The notes under the pieces were generated by a model, which searched no databases, was not told the origin of the DNA, and worked only from the letters and a program-made list of their open reading frames with translations. Made by a program: the position numbers and the translations under genes. Of a DNA stretch of 64,000 bases, positions 1 through 8,734 are shown one piece after another. The DNA is from Streptomyces sp. WMMB303 (GTDB taxonomy: Bacteria > Actinomycetota > Actinomycetes > Streptomycetales > Streptomycetaceae): the NCBI RefSeq assembly GCF_029351045.1, contig NZ_JARKIN010000001.1:5921001-5985000 (forward strand). The letters run 5' to 3'. The number at the start of each line of letters is the position of its first letter. Within the stretch, counting starts at the first letter, position 1.

Positions 1-858
1 GGACGCGGGCGGAGCTGAGGCGGCGGGAGGCGTGGGCGGCAGCGCGGCGGCGCAGAACGCGCAGCGGTCGCCAATCAGTTCGAGGCCGCATCCGGGGCAC
101 TCGTCCCGGCGTACCGAGGCGACCAGTTGGTAGAGGACCGAGACGTCGGGGATGGCGGCCACGAACTCGGTCAGCCGGGCCGTGCCCCACCAGCCCGCCG
201 AGTCCCGGGGCAGCGGCGCCTGGTGTACGTGCCCCACCCGCCAGCGGGCCGGGAGGGTGTGCAGGGCCCAGTCCGCGGCGAGCCCTCCGGGTGCGACGGT
301 CAGCTCCGTGGCGAACTGTGGCGCGGTCAGACCCGCGTCCGCCTCGGGGGTGCCGAGCCGGACCAGTTCGGGGGTGGGCGCCGCCAGTACCGCGAACCGG
401 CTGCCCGGTAGCCAGGAGCGGGCGTGCGAGGTGACGCCGACGGGAACCCGGTCCAGCTTGGCGACGGACCCGAGGACGGCGCCGGCGTACAGATAGTGGG
501 TCAGCAGGCGGGCCGCGGCACCGAGCACTCCGGGGGTGAAGTCGCACAGCGAGAGCTGCCGAAGCTGCCGCACCAGCACGCCGGTGGCCAGCGGCGGCAG
601 CTCGACCGGCAGCAGGGCGATCCGGCGGCTCTCCAGCAGGGAGCGGACGGTGTGCAGCCGGTGCCGGTGGCGCAGCGGAAGGGTGGCGGGGAAGACGGTG
701 ACCAGGTGGCCGTGCCGCTCCAGCAGGCCCTGGGTCTCGGCCAGCGCCGCGTCCAGCGGCTGCTCCCCGGGCGGGGAGAGCACATGGGCGTGCGGGGTGT
801 GCCGGTCGGAGGCGGCGAGCAGGTGGTCGGGGCAGGTGACCGCTAACGCCGTCGACAC
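1..858 (-). CDS. Conserved hypothetical protein with C-terminal zinc ribbon (partial)
   Basis: The gene runs leftward and leaves the window, so only the first 286 codons are visible. GTG is chosen as the start because a GGGGGAGG ribosome binding site lies just upstream; the ATG two bases earlier is in another frame that stops after five codons. The protein is Leu/Ala/Arg rich with no signal peptide or membrane segment. Near residues 260-280 it carries a CPGC...CAFC pair of cysteine knuckles, typical of a small zinc ribbon, followed by a Pro/Ala-rich stretch at the edge. I do not recognise the family. The third-position GC bias and absence of stops make the reading frame secure; function is unknown. 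Confidence 0.7.
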   Translation of the reverse strand, partial: MSTALAVTCPDHLLAASDRHTPHAHVLSPPGEQPLDAALAETQGLLERHGHLVTVFPATLPLRHRHRLHTVRSLLESRRIALLPVELPPLATGVLVRQLRQLSLCDFTPGVLGAAARLLTHYLYAGAVLGSVAKLDRVPVGVTSHARSWLPGSRFAVLAAPTPELVRLGTPEADAGLTAPQFATELTVAPGGLAADWALHTLPARWRVGHVHQAPLPRDSAGWWGTARLTEFVAAIPDVSVLYQLVASVRRDECPGCGLELIGDRCAFCAAALPPTPPAASAPPAS

Positions 859-1017
859 ATCAGCCTCCCCCGGAGCCCACCACCGGGCTACCACACTAGC
901 CATGGGCCCGCGCACCGGGAACCGTTCCCCGCAACTGGGCGCAGCCGGACCACTACCCGCCCCACCCGGCCCGCCAATCCCGCGGCGGGAAAGTCCGCGG
1001 GCCGCCGGCCGGCCGCG

Positions 1018-2349
1018 TCACCAGGGCAGGTCGCGGACCTGCTGCACGCACAGCACGAGGAAGAGCACGCAGGAGGCCCCCAGCAGGCCGTTGCTGACCG
1101 GGCCGTTGCGCCATTCGCGGGGCGTGCGCTCGCTGTTGAGCAGCCACAGCAGGGTGGCGGCGAGGAAGGGCATGAAGAACGCGCCCAGCACTCCGTAGGC
1201 CACCACCAGGCCGAAGGGCCGGTCCAGCCACAGCAGGACCATCGGGGGGAAGGTCAGCCACAGCAGGTAGCCGCGGAAGGGCAGCGAGCGCTCCTGCTCG
1301 CCGCGGGCGAGCGGGGCGACGCCCGCCTCGGCGGGTCCGCCGCGGGCGGCCCTGCTCCGGGCCACGAAGTCGGCGAACATCAGGCTGACTCCGTGCCAGA
1401 CGCCCACCAGGGAGGAGAAGGAGGCGGCGAAGAAACCGATCAGGAAGAGCGTGGCGGTGGAGCTGCCGAAGCGCTTCTCCAGGACGGATTCGAGGTCGAG
1501 CAGCCCTTGGTCGCCGGAGGCGAGCGCCAGGTGCGAGGAGTGCAGCAGTTCGGCGCCGATGATCAGCATCGCGACGACGAAGATGCCGGTCGTCAGGTAG
1601 GCGACCCGGTTGTCGAGCCGCATCATCCGCATCCAGCTGCTGTCGGCCCAGCCCTTGGCGTTGATCCAGTAGCCGTATGCGGCCATGGTGATGGTGCCGC
1701 CGACGCCGCCGATCAGGCCCAGGGTGTAGATCAGCGAGCCGGACGGCAGGACGGGGACGAGTCCGGCGAGCGCGTCGCCCAGGTCGGGGCTGACCCGGAT
1801 CGCTACGTAGACCACGACCAGGAACATCACGCCGACGAAGGCCATCATGATCTTCTCGACGACGGCGTAGCGGTTGGTCCACACGAACAGCAGCCCGACC
1901 AGCCCGGTGAGGATGGCCCAGGCCTTGAGCGGCAGGGCGTCCGGGAAGAGCGCCTGCAGCGGCAGGGCGCTGGAGGACATGGCGGTCGCTCCGTAGACGA
2001 AGCCCCAGATCACGACGTACCCGGCGAAGTAGACCGTCGTCCAGGCGCCGAGGCCGCGCCAGCCGTCGAAGATGGTGCGGCCGGTGGCCAGGTGCCAGCG
2101 GCCGGTCGCCTCGGCCAGTGCGATCTTGACGACGCAGCCGATGACGGCGGCCCACAGCAGGGTGTAGCCGAACTTGCTGCCGGCCACGAGGGTGGCGACC
2201 AGGTCGCCGGCGCCGACTCCGGTCGCCGCGACGACGACGCCGGGGCCGATCTTCTTCCAACTGGGCTTGCGCACCGCGGGTGCGGCGGCGCCGGCCGTGC
2301 CGGATGCGGCACTGCCGGTCGTGCCGGGTGCGGTCTCCTCCGCTGCCAT
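1018..2349 (-). CDS. Nramp-family-like divalent metal transporter, atypical
   Basis: Integral membrane protein of 443 residues with about eleven hydrophobic segments, beginning after a Ala/Thr-rich cytoplasmic tail. Overall layout resembles the Nramp (NRAMP/MntH) family of proton- or sodium-coupled metal transporters. The first transmembrane segment reads GVGAGDL where classical members have DPGN, and the sixth reads TITMAAYGYW where they have a Met-Pro-His motif. It is therefore an Nramp-related protein whose metal-binding residues differ, and the substrate cannot be assigned (Mg, Mn or other). I place the start at the ATG preceded by GGAGG four bases away; an in-frame ATG six codons upstream lacks a site. 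It lies divergent from the chitinase gene. Confidence 0.75.
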   Translation of the reverse strand: MAAEETAPGTTGSAASGTAGAAAPAVRKPSWKKIGPGVVVAATGVGAGDLVATLVAGSKFGYTLLWAAVIGCVVKIALAEATGRWHLATGRTIFDGWRGLGAWTTVYFAGYVVIWGFVYGATAMSSSALPLQALFPDALPLKAWAILTGLVGLLFVWTNRYAVVEKIMMAFVGVMFLVVVYVAIRVSPDLGDALAGLVPVLPSGSLIYTLGLIGGVGGTITMAAYGYWINAKGWADSSWMRMMRLDNRVAYLTTGIFVVAMLIIGAELLHSSHLALASGDQGLLDLESVLEKRFGSSTATLFLIGFFAASFSSLVGVWHGVSLMFADFVARSRAARGGPAEAGVAPLARGEQERSLPFRGYLLWLTFPPMVLLWLDRPFGLVVAYGVLGAFFMPFLAATLLWLLNSERTPREWRNGPVSNGLLGASCVLFLVLCVQQVRDLPW

Positions 2350-2502
2350 GACGCCTCCGCGGAACACGTGCTCGTGGGTGGGACGACCGTGCAGGTCGCA
2401 GGTGATGAAACCGTCTGCGGACGATCAGCACAAGGGGTTGCGTGCTGCGAGGTGGGCTCGCTTCGGGCACCGGGCCGCCACGGGTGCGCACGGTCCGGCA
2501 CC

Positions 2503-2535
2503 TTGACAACCCCATTGGTCTGGACCAGGTTGTAC
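2503..2535 (+). promoter_or_regulatory. Chitinase promoter with DasR-type dre operator
   Basis: A TTGACA -35-like hexamer (2503-2508) is followed by ATTGGTCTGGACCAGG (2514-2529). The inner 12 bases TGGTCTGGACCA match the known DasR responsive element core TGGTCTAGACCA at 11 of 12 positions. DasR is the GlcNAc-6-phosphate-sensing GntR repressor of chitin and GlcNAc genes in Streptomyces, and such sites sit in chitinase promoters. Binding is inferred from the match. Confidence 0.78.
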
Positions 2536-2582
2536 GGCACACACGCACCACCCACCTCCCATCCCCCACACCGGAGGCAGTT

Positions 2583-3617
2583 GTGGCACGTTCCGGAAGA
2601 CTCCGCTCCCCCCTGCGCCCCCTCGTCGGACTCCTCGCCTCGGCCGCACTGGCCGCGGGCGGGCTGGTCGCCCTCGGACCGGCCGCCGCGCACGCCGGCA
2701 GCACCCCCGACGGGCCCGGCCCCCGGGTCGGCGCCTCCCAGGTGCCGGCCCACGCGGTCACCGGCTACTGGCAGAACTTCGACAACGGCGCCACCGTCCA
2801 GACGCTCGCCGAGGTGCAGGACGAGTACGACATCATCGCCGTCGCCTTCGCCGACGCGACCGGCACGCCCGGCGAGGTCGACTTCACGCTCGACCCGGAA
2901 CTGGGCTACTCCGAGCAGCAGTTCAAGGACGACATCGCCGCCAAGCAGGCGGCCGGCAAATCCGTGATCGTCTCCGTCGGCGGAGAGAAGGGCGCCGTCT
3001 CGGTGAACAGCGACGCCTCGGCCGACACCTTCGCGGACAGCATCGTCGGGCTGATGGACGAATACGGCTTCGACGGCGTCGACATCGACCTGGAGAACGG
3101 CCTCGACTCCACCTACATGACCAAGGCGCTGGAGTCGATCCACGCAGCCCGCGGCGACGCGGTGGTCACGATGGCCCCGCAGACGATCGACATGCAGTCG
3201 CCGCAGAACGAGTACTTCAAGACGGCGCTCAACATCAAGAGCTTCCTGACCGTCGTCAACATGCAGTACTACAACAGCGGCTCGATGCTCGGCTGCGACG
3301 GCAAGGTCTACTCCTCCGGCACGGTCGACTTCCTCACCGCGCTGGCCTGCGTGCAGATCGAGGGCGGGCTGGACCCCTCGCAGGTCGGCATCGGGACCCC
3401 TGCCTCACCGAGCGCCGCCGGATCCGGCTACGTCGACCCGGGGGTGGTCACCGACGCGCTGGACTGCCTCGCCGAGGGCACCGGCTGCGGCAGCTTCACG
3501 CCCGACGAGCAGTGGCCCGGTATCCGCGGCGCGATGACCTGGTCGACCGCGTGGGACGCCGCCGCCGGCAACGCCTGGTCCGGCACCGTGGGCCCGCACG
3601 TGCACGCGCTGCCCTGA
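2583..3617 (+). CDS. Secreted chitinase, glycoside hydrolase family 18
   Basis: Protein of 344 residues. GTG start is set by GGAGG six bases upstream (CCGGAGGCAGTT). Residues 1-39 form a secretion signal: basic start, long Ala/Leu core, AAAHA-type cleavage region. The mature part is a single GH18 barrel: SVGG at 131-134 and DGVDIDLE at 164-171, the family catalytic signature, with Glu171 as the proton donor. There is no chitin-binding or fibronectin domain, so it is a compact chitinase hydrolysing extracellular chitin. The DasR-type operator in its promoter ties it to the GlcNAc response. A strong hairpin terminator follows 18 bases after the stop. Confidence 0.93.
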   Translation: MARSGRLRSPLRPLVGLLASAALAAGGLVALGPAAAHAGSTPDGPGPRVGASQVPAHAVTGYWQNFDNGATVQTLAEVQDEYDIIAVAFADATGTPGEVDFTLDPELGYSEQQFKDDIAAKQAAGKSVIVSVGGEKGAVSVNSDASADTFADSIVGLMDEYGFDGVDIDLENGLDSTYMTKALESIHAARGDAVVTMAPQTIDMQSPQNEYFKTALNIKSFLTVVNMQYYNSGSMLGCDGKVYSSGTVDFLTALACVQIEGGLDPSQVGIGTPASPSAAGSGYVDPGVVTDALDCLAEGTGCGSFTPDEQWPGIRGAMTWSTAWDAAAGNAWSGTVGPHVHALP

Positions 3618-3634
3618 ACCGGCCCCGGCAGCTC

Positions 3635-3668
3635 CGCGCCCCCGGACCCGGGCGGGTCCGGGGGCGCG
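3635..3668. terminator. Bidirectional hairpin terminator
   Basis: Perfect 15-bp inverted repeat (3635-3649 with 3654-3668) around a GGGC loop, between the convergent chitinase and protease genes. Strength and position suit both strands. Confidence 0.88.
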
Positions 3669-3712
3669 GCCGTACGGGTCGGCGGTGCGACGGCCGTCCG
3701 GTGCCGGAGTGA

Positions 3713-4564
3713 CTACCCGGCCGGCTGCGGCAGGACGCAGCCGCGTGCGTCGAGGTCGAGCTGGTTGCCTCGGCCGAAGCAGCGGTTGATCCAGTAGGTC
3801 TGCTGACCGTAGGCGTTCCGGTAGCGGATGCTGACCTCGCCCTTCCGGTCCACCTCGCACGGGTTGTTGAGCGTGCAGCGCTCCCCGTCCTCGTTGTGGG
3901 TGTTGTTGACCCCCACGACCTTGCCGGTGCGGTCGTCGATCACCGGGGAGCCGGAGGTGCCGCCCTTGGTCTGGCAGTCCATGGTGTAGCGGATGGAGTT
4001 CTTCCAGGTCCAGTCCGCCTCTTTGAGCCGGTAGGCGAACCCGTCGACCGCGCAGCCGAAGGTCTCCTTCCAGTAGCCCGAGACGACGGTGATGTCCCGA
4101 CCGGCGCGCGGGCGCTTGGCGTCGAGCTTCAGCGCGTCGATGCCGTACTTCTTCTTGATCTGCCGGTACGTGGAGGTGGTCTCGTACAGCGAGATGTCGG
4201 TGTCCGTCATCGTCGCGTACGCGATCTTGTCGGAGTGGATCTTCCCCGCGTCGCTGCCGTCCGCGTTCAGCAGGGTGAAGTCGCGGCTGGTGGGCTGGTC
4301 GACGACGACCTCGCCCGCGCCGGGCATGCCCTCCTGGAGGCAGTGGCCGTTGGAGAGCACGAGCGCCGGGTCGCCCGGCCGGGAGTGCTTGAGCTTGACC
4401 ACGGAGCCCGAGCAGTTGCTGAGCGCGACGGTTCCCTCGAAGGAGGGGGTGCGGTGGGCGGTGGGCTGGGCGGGGGCTGCGGCGGCGGGGGCTGCGGATA
4501 TGCCCACCAGCGCGGCGGCGCTCAGCAGCGCCGCCGCGGCCGTGCCGACGAGGGACTTTCTCAT
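3713..4564 (-). CDS. Secreted trypsin-like serine protease (paralogue A)
   Basis: Protein of 283 residues. The ATG at 4564 is chosen because GAGGAG precedes it by four bases; upstream in-frame codons are Pro-rich and unlike coding sequence. A basic N-terminus and Ala-rich hydrophobic core (residues 1-31) form a signal peptide. The mature part is an S1-type chymotrypsin-fold protease: SNGHC (His74), TDTDIS (Asp123) and GGTSGSP (Ser206) supply the catalytic triad. Several cysteines suggest disulfides and extracellular action. The next gene upstream is a close paralogue in the same direction. Substrate specificity is not deducible. Confidence 0.9.
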   Translation of the reverse strand: MRKSLVGTAAAALLSAAALVGISAAPAAAAPAQPTAHRTPSFEGTVALSNCSGSVVKLKHSRPGDPALVLSNGHCLQEGMPGAGEVVVDQPTSRDFTLLNADGSDAGKIHSDKIAYATMTDTDISLYETTSTYRQIKKKYGIDALKLDAKRPRAGRDITVVSGYWKETFGCAVDGFAYRLKEADWTWKNSIRYTMDCQTKGGTSGSPVIDDRTGKVVGVNNTHNEDGERCTLNNPCEVDRKGEVSIRYRNAYGQQTYWINRCFGRGNQLDLDARGCVLPQPAG

Positions 4565-4664
4565 GTACTCCTCATTCATCTCGGGTGCGGGAGAACCGTC
4601 CCCGGGCGGGGACGGTGGTGGCGGTTCCTGCGCCGGGCCCCCGGTCCGCACGGATCAGGTGGCG

Positions 4665-5525
4665 TCAGGGCTTGGGGAGCGTGCAGCCCGCACGGTCGAG
4701 GTCGACCTCGTTCCCCGCGCCCACGCACGGCGCGATGATGTAGGTCTCCTGGCCGTAGCCGATCCCCGGGCGGACGGTGACCTGCCCGGACTCGTCCACC
4801 TCGCAGGGGTTGTTGAGGGTGCAGCGCGCGCCGTCCTCGTTCCGGGTGTTGTTGACGCCGACCACCTTGCCGGTGGCGTCGTCGATCACCGGGGAGCCGG
4901 AAGTGCCGCCCTTGGTGCGGCAGTCGGCGGTGTAGCGCAGTGAGTCCTTCATCGTCCAGCCGGCTTCCTTGAGCCGGTAGGCGAACCCGTCGAGCGAGCA
5001 GCCGTACTTCTCCCGCCAGTAGCCGGAGACGACGGTGATGTCGCGGCCCTGGGTGGGGTGCGCCGCGTCGACGTCGAGCGCCTCGATGCCGTACCGGGAC
5101 TCGATCTGCCGGTAGGTGGAGCGCACCTGGTACAGCGAGACGTCGGTGTCGGTCATCGTCGCGTAGGCGACCTTGCTGGCGCGGACGGTTCCGGCGCGGC
5201 CGCCGCTCGCGGTCAGCAGGGTGAACGAGCGGCTGGACGCCTGGTCCTTGACGACCTGGCCGGGTGAGGGCATGCCCGTCTCCAGGCAGTGGCCGTTGGA
5301 GAGCACGAGCGCCGGGTCGTCGGGCTGCGAGGTGGGCATCTTCACGACCGAGCCGGAGCAGTTGCTGAGCGCGACGGTGCCCTCGAAGGAGGGCGTTGCC
5401 GCCGGCTTCGCGCCGTGCGCGGCCGTGTCGTGGTCGACGGCGGCGGCCGGTGCGGCGGCGATCCCGGTGAGTGCCGCGGCGCCGAAGAGCGCGGCGGAGA
5501 GGGAGGTTGCGAGAGGTCTGTTCAC
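4665..5525 (-). CDS. Secreted trypsin-like serine protease (paralogue B)
   Basis: Protein of 286 residues, clearly a tandem duplicate of the downstream protease: long identical blocks around NCSGSVVK, the DITVVSGYW strand and the GGTSGSP catalytic loop. Start GTG at 5525 follows GAGAGGAAC. Signal peptide at residues 1-30. Triad: His79, Asp128, Ser211. The two copies diverge mainly in the signal peptide, the loops after the histidine and the C-terminal 30 residues, so they probably differ in target. About 100 bases separate them, allowing co-transcription or separate promoters. Confidence 0.9.
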   Translation of the reverse strand: MNRPLATSLSAALFGAAALTGIAAAPAAAVDHDTAAHGAKPAATPSFEGTVALSNCSGSVVKMPTSQPDDPALVLSNGHCLETGMPSPGQVVKDQASSRSFTLLTASGGRAGTVRASKVAYATMTDTDVSLYQVRSTYRQIESRYGIEALDVDAAHPTQGRDITVVSGYWREKYGCSLDGFAYRLKEAGWTMKDSLRYTADCRTKGGTSGSPVIDDATGKVVGVNNTRNEDGARCTLNNPCEVDESGQVTVRPGIGYGQETYIIAPCVGAGNEVDLDRAGCTLPKP

Positions 5526-5608
5526 GGTGGGGGTTCCTCTCTTGATACCGAAGGTTCGTTCGGTCCGACGCCGTGCATTCTTGGGCCAGACGGCAGCCAC
5601 CACAAGAG

Positions 5609-5643
5609 CGCCCCCGGAATCGGGAGAACCGATTCCGGGGGCG
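5609..5643. terminator. Hairpin terminator of the GntP gene
   Basis: Perfect 15-bp inverted repeat (5609-5623 and 5629-5643) with loop GAGAA, about 75 bases downstream of the leftward permease gene and upstream of the protease promoter. Confidence 0.85.
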
Positions 5644-5718
5644 TACGGGTGGCCGGGGCGTCCGAACAGCGCTCCGGTCGTGCGGCGTTGCCGTCGTCCG
5701 GCCGCTGCCGGACGCGGG

Positions 5719-7230
5719 CTAGACGACGATGCTGACCAGCGCCGCCACCGCGAATCCCGCGACCGACAGCACCGACTCCAGCACCGTCCACGAGGCGAGG
5801 GTGTCCCGTTCGGAGATGCCGAAGTACTTCGAGACCATCCAGAAACCGCCGTCGTTGACGTGCGAGGCGAAGATGGACCCCGCGGAGATCGCCATGATGA
5901 CCAGCGCCAGGTGCGCCTGCGAGGGGTCGCTCTGCGCCAGCAGCGGTGCCACGATGCCCGCGGTGGTGACGATGGCGACCGTCGCCGAGCCCTGCGCCAC
6001 CCGCAGCACCAGCGAGATCAGGTAGGCCAGCACGATCACCGGCAGCCCCGCGTCCCCGAACACGTCCGCGAGGGCCTGCGCGACGCCCGACCCCTGCAGG
6101 ACGGCGCCGAAGACGCCGCCCGCGCCGACCACCAGCAGGATGTTGCCGACCGGCTTGAGCGACGCGGTGGAGACCGACTCCAGCGACCTGCGGCTCCACC
6201 CCCGGCGTACCCCCAGCAGGTAGTAGGCCATCAGCAGGGCGACGGTCAGCGCCACGAAGGGATGCCCGACGAACTCGATGACCGAGCGGAGCGTCGAAGG
6301 GTCGAGCGCGAGCGACGAGAAGGTCGCCGCCAGGATGAGGACCAGCGGCGTCCCGATGATGGCCAGCACCGTCCCGAGGGCGACGGGCTGCTCCGCGGCC
6401 GCCGCTTCCTGCCCGCCCTCCGCGGACCCGCTGCCGCCGGTGCCGCTGCCGCCGGTGCCGGACGCCCGCTTCTCCGCCGCGACGGCGCGCTTGGCCTCCT
6501 CGGCGGCCTCCAGCATGTCCTGCGGCACCGCGACGAAGATCCGGTTGCCGATCCAGGCCGCGTACGCCCAGGCGGCGAGCACGGCGGGGATGCCGCAGAC
6601 GACGCCCATCAGGATGACCCAGCCCAGCTCCACGTCCAGCAGCCCGGCCGCGGCCACCGGCCCGGGGTGCGGCGGCAGGAACGCGTGCGTCATGGACAGT
6701 CCGGCGAGCATCGGCATGCAGTAGAGGAGGATCGACTTGCCGCTGCGCTTGGCCGCCGCGTAGATGATGGGCGCCAGCACGAAGATGCCGACGTCGAAGA
6801 AGACGGGGATACCGAAGATCAGGCCGGTCAGCCCCATGGCGAGCGGCCCGCGCCGCTCCCCGAACAGGCCCAGCAGCCGCGCCGAGAGCGCCTCGGCGCC
6901 GCCGCTGACCTCCAGGATCGCCCCCAGCATGGTGCCGAGACCGATGATGATCGCGACGTGTCCGAGGATGCCGCCCATCCCCGACTCGATCATCGAGACG
7001 GCGTCGGACTTCTGGACGGTGCCGAAGAGTTCGGTGACGGACAGGCCCGCACCCAGCCCCACCGCGATGGAGACGGCCAGCAGCGCGACGAACGGCTGGA
7101 GGCGGACCTTGATGATCAGTACGAGCAGCAGGACGATGCCGAGGGCCGCCACGGTGAGCAGGCCCCCGGTCCCGGGTATGAGCGCGAGCAGGCCGCCCGT
7201 GTGGGGGGCTGCCTCTCCGGCGAGCAGCAT
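5719..7230 (-). CDS. GntP-family permease (gluconate or related acid:H+ symporter)
   Basis: Membrane protein of 503 residues with about twelve hydrophobic segments, starting at the ATG preceded by CGGAGTTCTC. It has the GntP family pattern: Gly/Leu-rich N-terminal pair, GIPVFFDVGIFVLAPI, the FLPPHPGP loop, and a C-terminal GSIFASHVNDGGFWM block. A Gly/Ser/Glu-rich cytoplasmic linker of about 40 residues sits mid-protein. The family includes gluconate permeases and the D-serine transporter DsdX, so substrate must be judged from context: the neighbouring KDG-kinase-like, IclR, RidA, PLP lyase and deacylase genes point to a sugar acid, amino sugar acid or D-amino acid. Confidence 0.85.
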   Translation of the reverse strand: MLLAGEAAPHTGGLLALIPGTGGLLTVAALGIVLLLVLIIKVRLQPFVALLAVSIAVGLGAGLSVTELFGTVQKSDAVSMIESGMGGILGHVAIIIGLGTMLGAILEVSGGAEALSARLLGLFGERRGPLAMGLTGLIFGIPVFFDVGIFVLAPIIYAAAKRSGKSILLYCMPMLAGLSMTHAFLPPHPGPVAAAGLLDVELGWVILMGVVCGIPAVLAAWAYAAWIGNRIFVAVPQDMLEAAEEAKRAVAAEKRASGTGGSGTGGSGSAEGGQEAAAAEQPVALGTVLAIIGTPLVLILAATFSSLALDPSTLRSVIEFVGHPFVALTVALLMAYYLLGVRRGWSRRSLESVSTASLKPVGNILLVVGAGGVFGAVLQGSGVAQALADVFGDAGLPVIVLAYLISLVLRVAQGSATVAIVTTAGIVAPLLAQSDPSQAHLALVIMAISAGSIFASHVNDGGFWMVSKYFGISERDTLASWTVLESVLSVAGFAVAALVSIVV

Positions 7231-7412
7231 GAGAACTCCGTTGTTCGGTACCGGGAGGGGGACTCCGCGCCGGCCCCGGACCGCGGGGGTGCGGCCGCGA
7301 GGGCTCGCTTGCCGTCGCCGGGTACGCCGGACCGCCCGCCCGCGGCCGGACGGGTGCCGGGGCGGGACGGGGTGACCGGTGGGGTGCGGGACGAGCGGGC
7401 GGCGCGGGGGAA

Positions 7413-7433
7413 CCGGAGGCACACGGCCTCCGG
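7413..7433 (-). terminator. Short hairpin between RidA and GntP genes
   Basis: 8-bp inverted repeat CCGGAGGC/GCCTCCGG with a 5-base loop, 76 bases after the RidA stop within an otherwise featureless 278-base gap. It may attenuate transcription or stabilise the upstream mRNA. The stem is short, so this is tentative. Confidence 0.35.
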
Positions 7434-7508
7434 AACGGGGAGGGGAAGGGCAAGGGAAGCGGGGAGGAGAGCGGAAGGCGCCGGGGTGGGGGCCCGGCGC
7501 GGCGGGGA

Positions 7509-7922
7509 TCAGCCCAGGACGGCGAGGGCGTCGATCTCGACCAGCAGTCCGGCGGGCAGTCCGACGTAGACGGTGGTGCGGGCCGCGGGAGCCTCCTGGA
7601 GGGAGGCGAAGTACTCGTTGTAGATCTCGTTGAACTCCGCGAAGTGCGCGGTGTCCGTCAGATAGACGCGGATCATCATCGCGTCCTCCCAACCGGCGCC
7701 GCCCTCGGTGAGGACGGCCGCCACGTTGACGAGGGTCTGCAGGGTCTGCTCGCGCAGGCCCGGGCCGACGGGCGTGGGGGCCGCGCCCTCGGCGGCCGGG
7801 CCGAACCCGACCTGTCCGGCGACCTGGAGGATGTTGCCCTTGCGCACGCCGTGCGAGAACTTCGCGGGCGGCGTGGTGTGGGTGGCCGGGGTGAGGGCGG
7901 TCTTGGCAAGCTTCTCGCTCAT
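7509..7922 (-). CDS. RidA family reactive-imine deaminase
   Basis: Protein of 137 residues of the RidA/YjgF/UK114 family, trimeric cytosolic enzymes that hydrolyse 2-aminoacrylate and other imines released by PLP-dependent dehydratases. Family features: VAGQVGF strand, the ARTTVYV block with the conserved arginine (Arg115) that binds the substrate carboxylate, and a C-terminal VEIDALA with Glu129. Its ATG overlaps the stop of the IclR gene (ATGA at 7919-7922), so translation is coupled. The divergent PLP ammonia-lyase at 10134 is a plausible source of its substrate. Confidence 0.9.
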   Translation of the reverse strand: MSEKLAKTALTPATHTTPPAKFSHGVRKGNILQVAGQVGFGPAAEGAAPTPVGPGLREQTLQTLVNVAAVLTEGGAGWEDAMMIRVYLTDTAHFAEFNEIYNEYFASLQEAPAARTTVYVGLPAGLLVEIDALAVLG

Positions 7923-8734
7923 GGTGCGGCTCTCTTGCTGCTCGGTTGCGCGGACGGTTGGTGCTGCGGCTCCGGCTGGGGCCGCAGGTGGGGCGACTGG
8001 CCCGTGTACTCGGCGCTGACGGCCTCGGCCGTCCGCCGGACGCGGGGCAGCAGGGCGAGGAGTTCGTCGGCGGAGACGACGACGTTCGGCGCGGAGAGCG
8101 ACATGGCCGCCACGACCCGCCCCTCGGCGCCGCGGATGGGTGCCGCGACGCAGTTGATGGACTCCTCGTGGCCACCGAGGTCGGTGGCCCAGCCCTGTTC
8201 GCGCACCGCGGCCAGTTCCGCGAGGAACGCGGCGGCGTCGGGTGTCGAACGGGACGTGTAGCGGGGGTAGTCGAGCCGTTCGGCGAGGGCGCGCCGCTCC
8301 GGCTCCGGGAGGTCGGCGAGCAGCAGCTTGGCCACGGCGGCCACGGTGGGCGCGACGGGCTTGCCGATGCGCGAGTACATCCGCACCGGGTAGCGGCTCT
8401 CGACCTTGTCGATGTAGAGGACCTCGTCCTCCTCGTGGACGGCGAGGTGCACGGTGTGCCCGCAGGCCGCGTTGAGTTCGGCCAGGTAGGGGTGGGCGAT
8501 CTCGCGGATGTCCAGGTTCTCCATGGCCTGCTGGGCGAGCGCGAACAGCCGCGTCCCGAGCCGGTAGCGCTGGTCGGGCTGGCGGTAGACGATGCCGTGC
8601 TCGTGCAGGGTGCGCAGCAGCCGCAGCGCCGTGGACTTGTGCACCTCCAGCCGGGCGGCGACCTGCTCCAGGTTGGCGGGCCCTTCGGCGAGCAGCGGCA
8701 GAATGCTCAGTGCCCGGTCGACGGTCTGACTCAT
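7919..8734 (-). CDS. IclR-family transcriptional regulator
   Basis: Protein of 271 residues. The N-terminal winged helix-turn-helix (residues 1-60, KSTALRLLRTL recognition region) is followed by the IclR effector domain with KPVAPTVAAVAK and the AAPIRGAEGRVVAAMSLSAP block. A Gln/Pro/Ser-rich tail of about 25 residues ends the protein. ATGA overlaps join it to the kinase gene upstream and RidA downstream. IclR regulators of sugar acid catabolism (KdgR type) respond to ketodeoxygluconate, which would fit the adjacent kinase. The palindrome at 10093-10109 is the likely operator. Confidence 0.9.
   Translation of the reverse strand: MSQTVDRALSILPLLAEGPANLEQVAARLEVHKSTALRLLRTLHEHGIVYRQPDQRYRLGTRLFALAQQAMENLDIREIAHPYLAELNAACGHTVHLAVHEEDEVLYIDKVESRYPVRMYSRIGKPVAPTVAAVAKLLLADLPEPERRALAERLDYPRYTSRSTPDAAAFLAELAAVREQGWATDLGGHEESINCVAAPIRGAEGRVVAAMSLSAPNVVVSADELLALLPRVRRTAEAVSAEYTGQSPHLRPQPEPQHQPSAQPSSKRAAP

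Noticed and set aside
953..2761. Long open frames opposite and overlapping the Nramp-like gene
   Set aside because: High GC creates long antisense frames; these are Arg/Pro/Gly-rich, lack ribosome sites, and the Nramp frame is the one with membrane helices and correct codon bias.
5173..7569. 798-codon plus-strand frame across the GntP and protease region
   Set aside because: Composition is Arg/Gly/Asp-rich with no domain, and it is antisense to well-supported genes.
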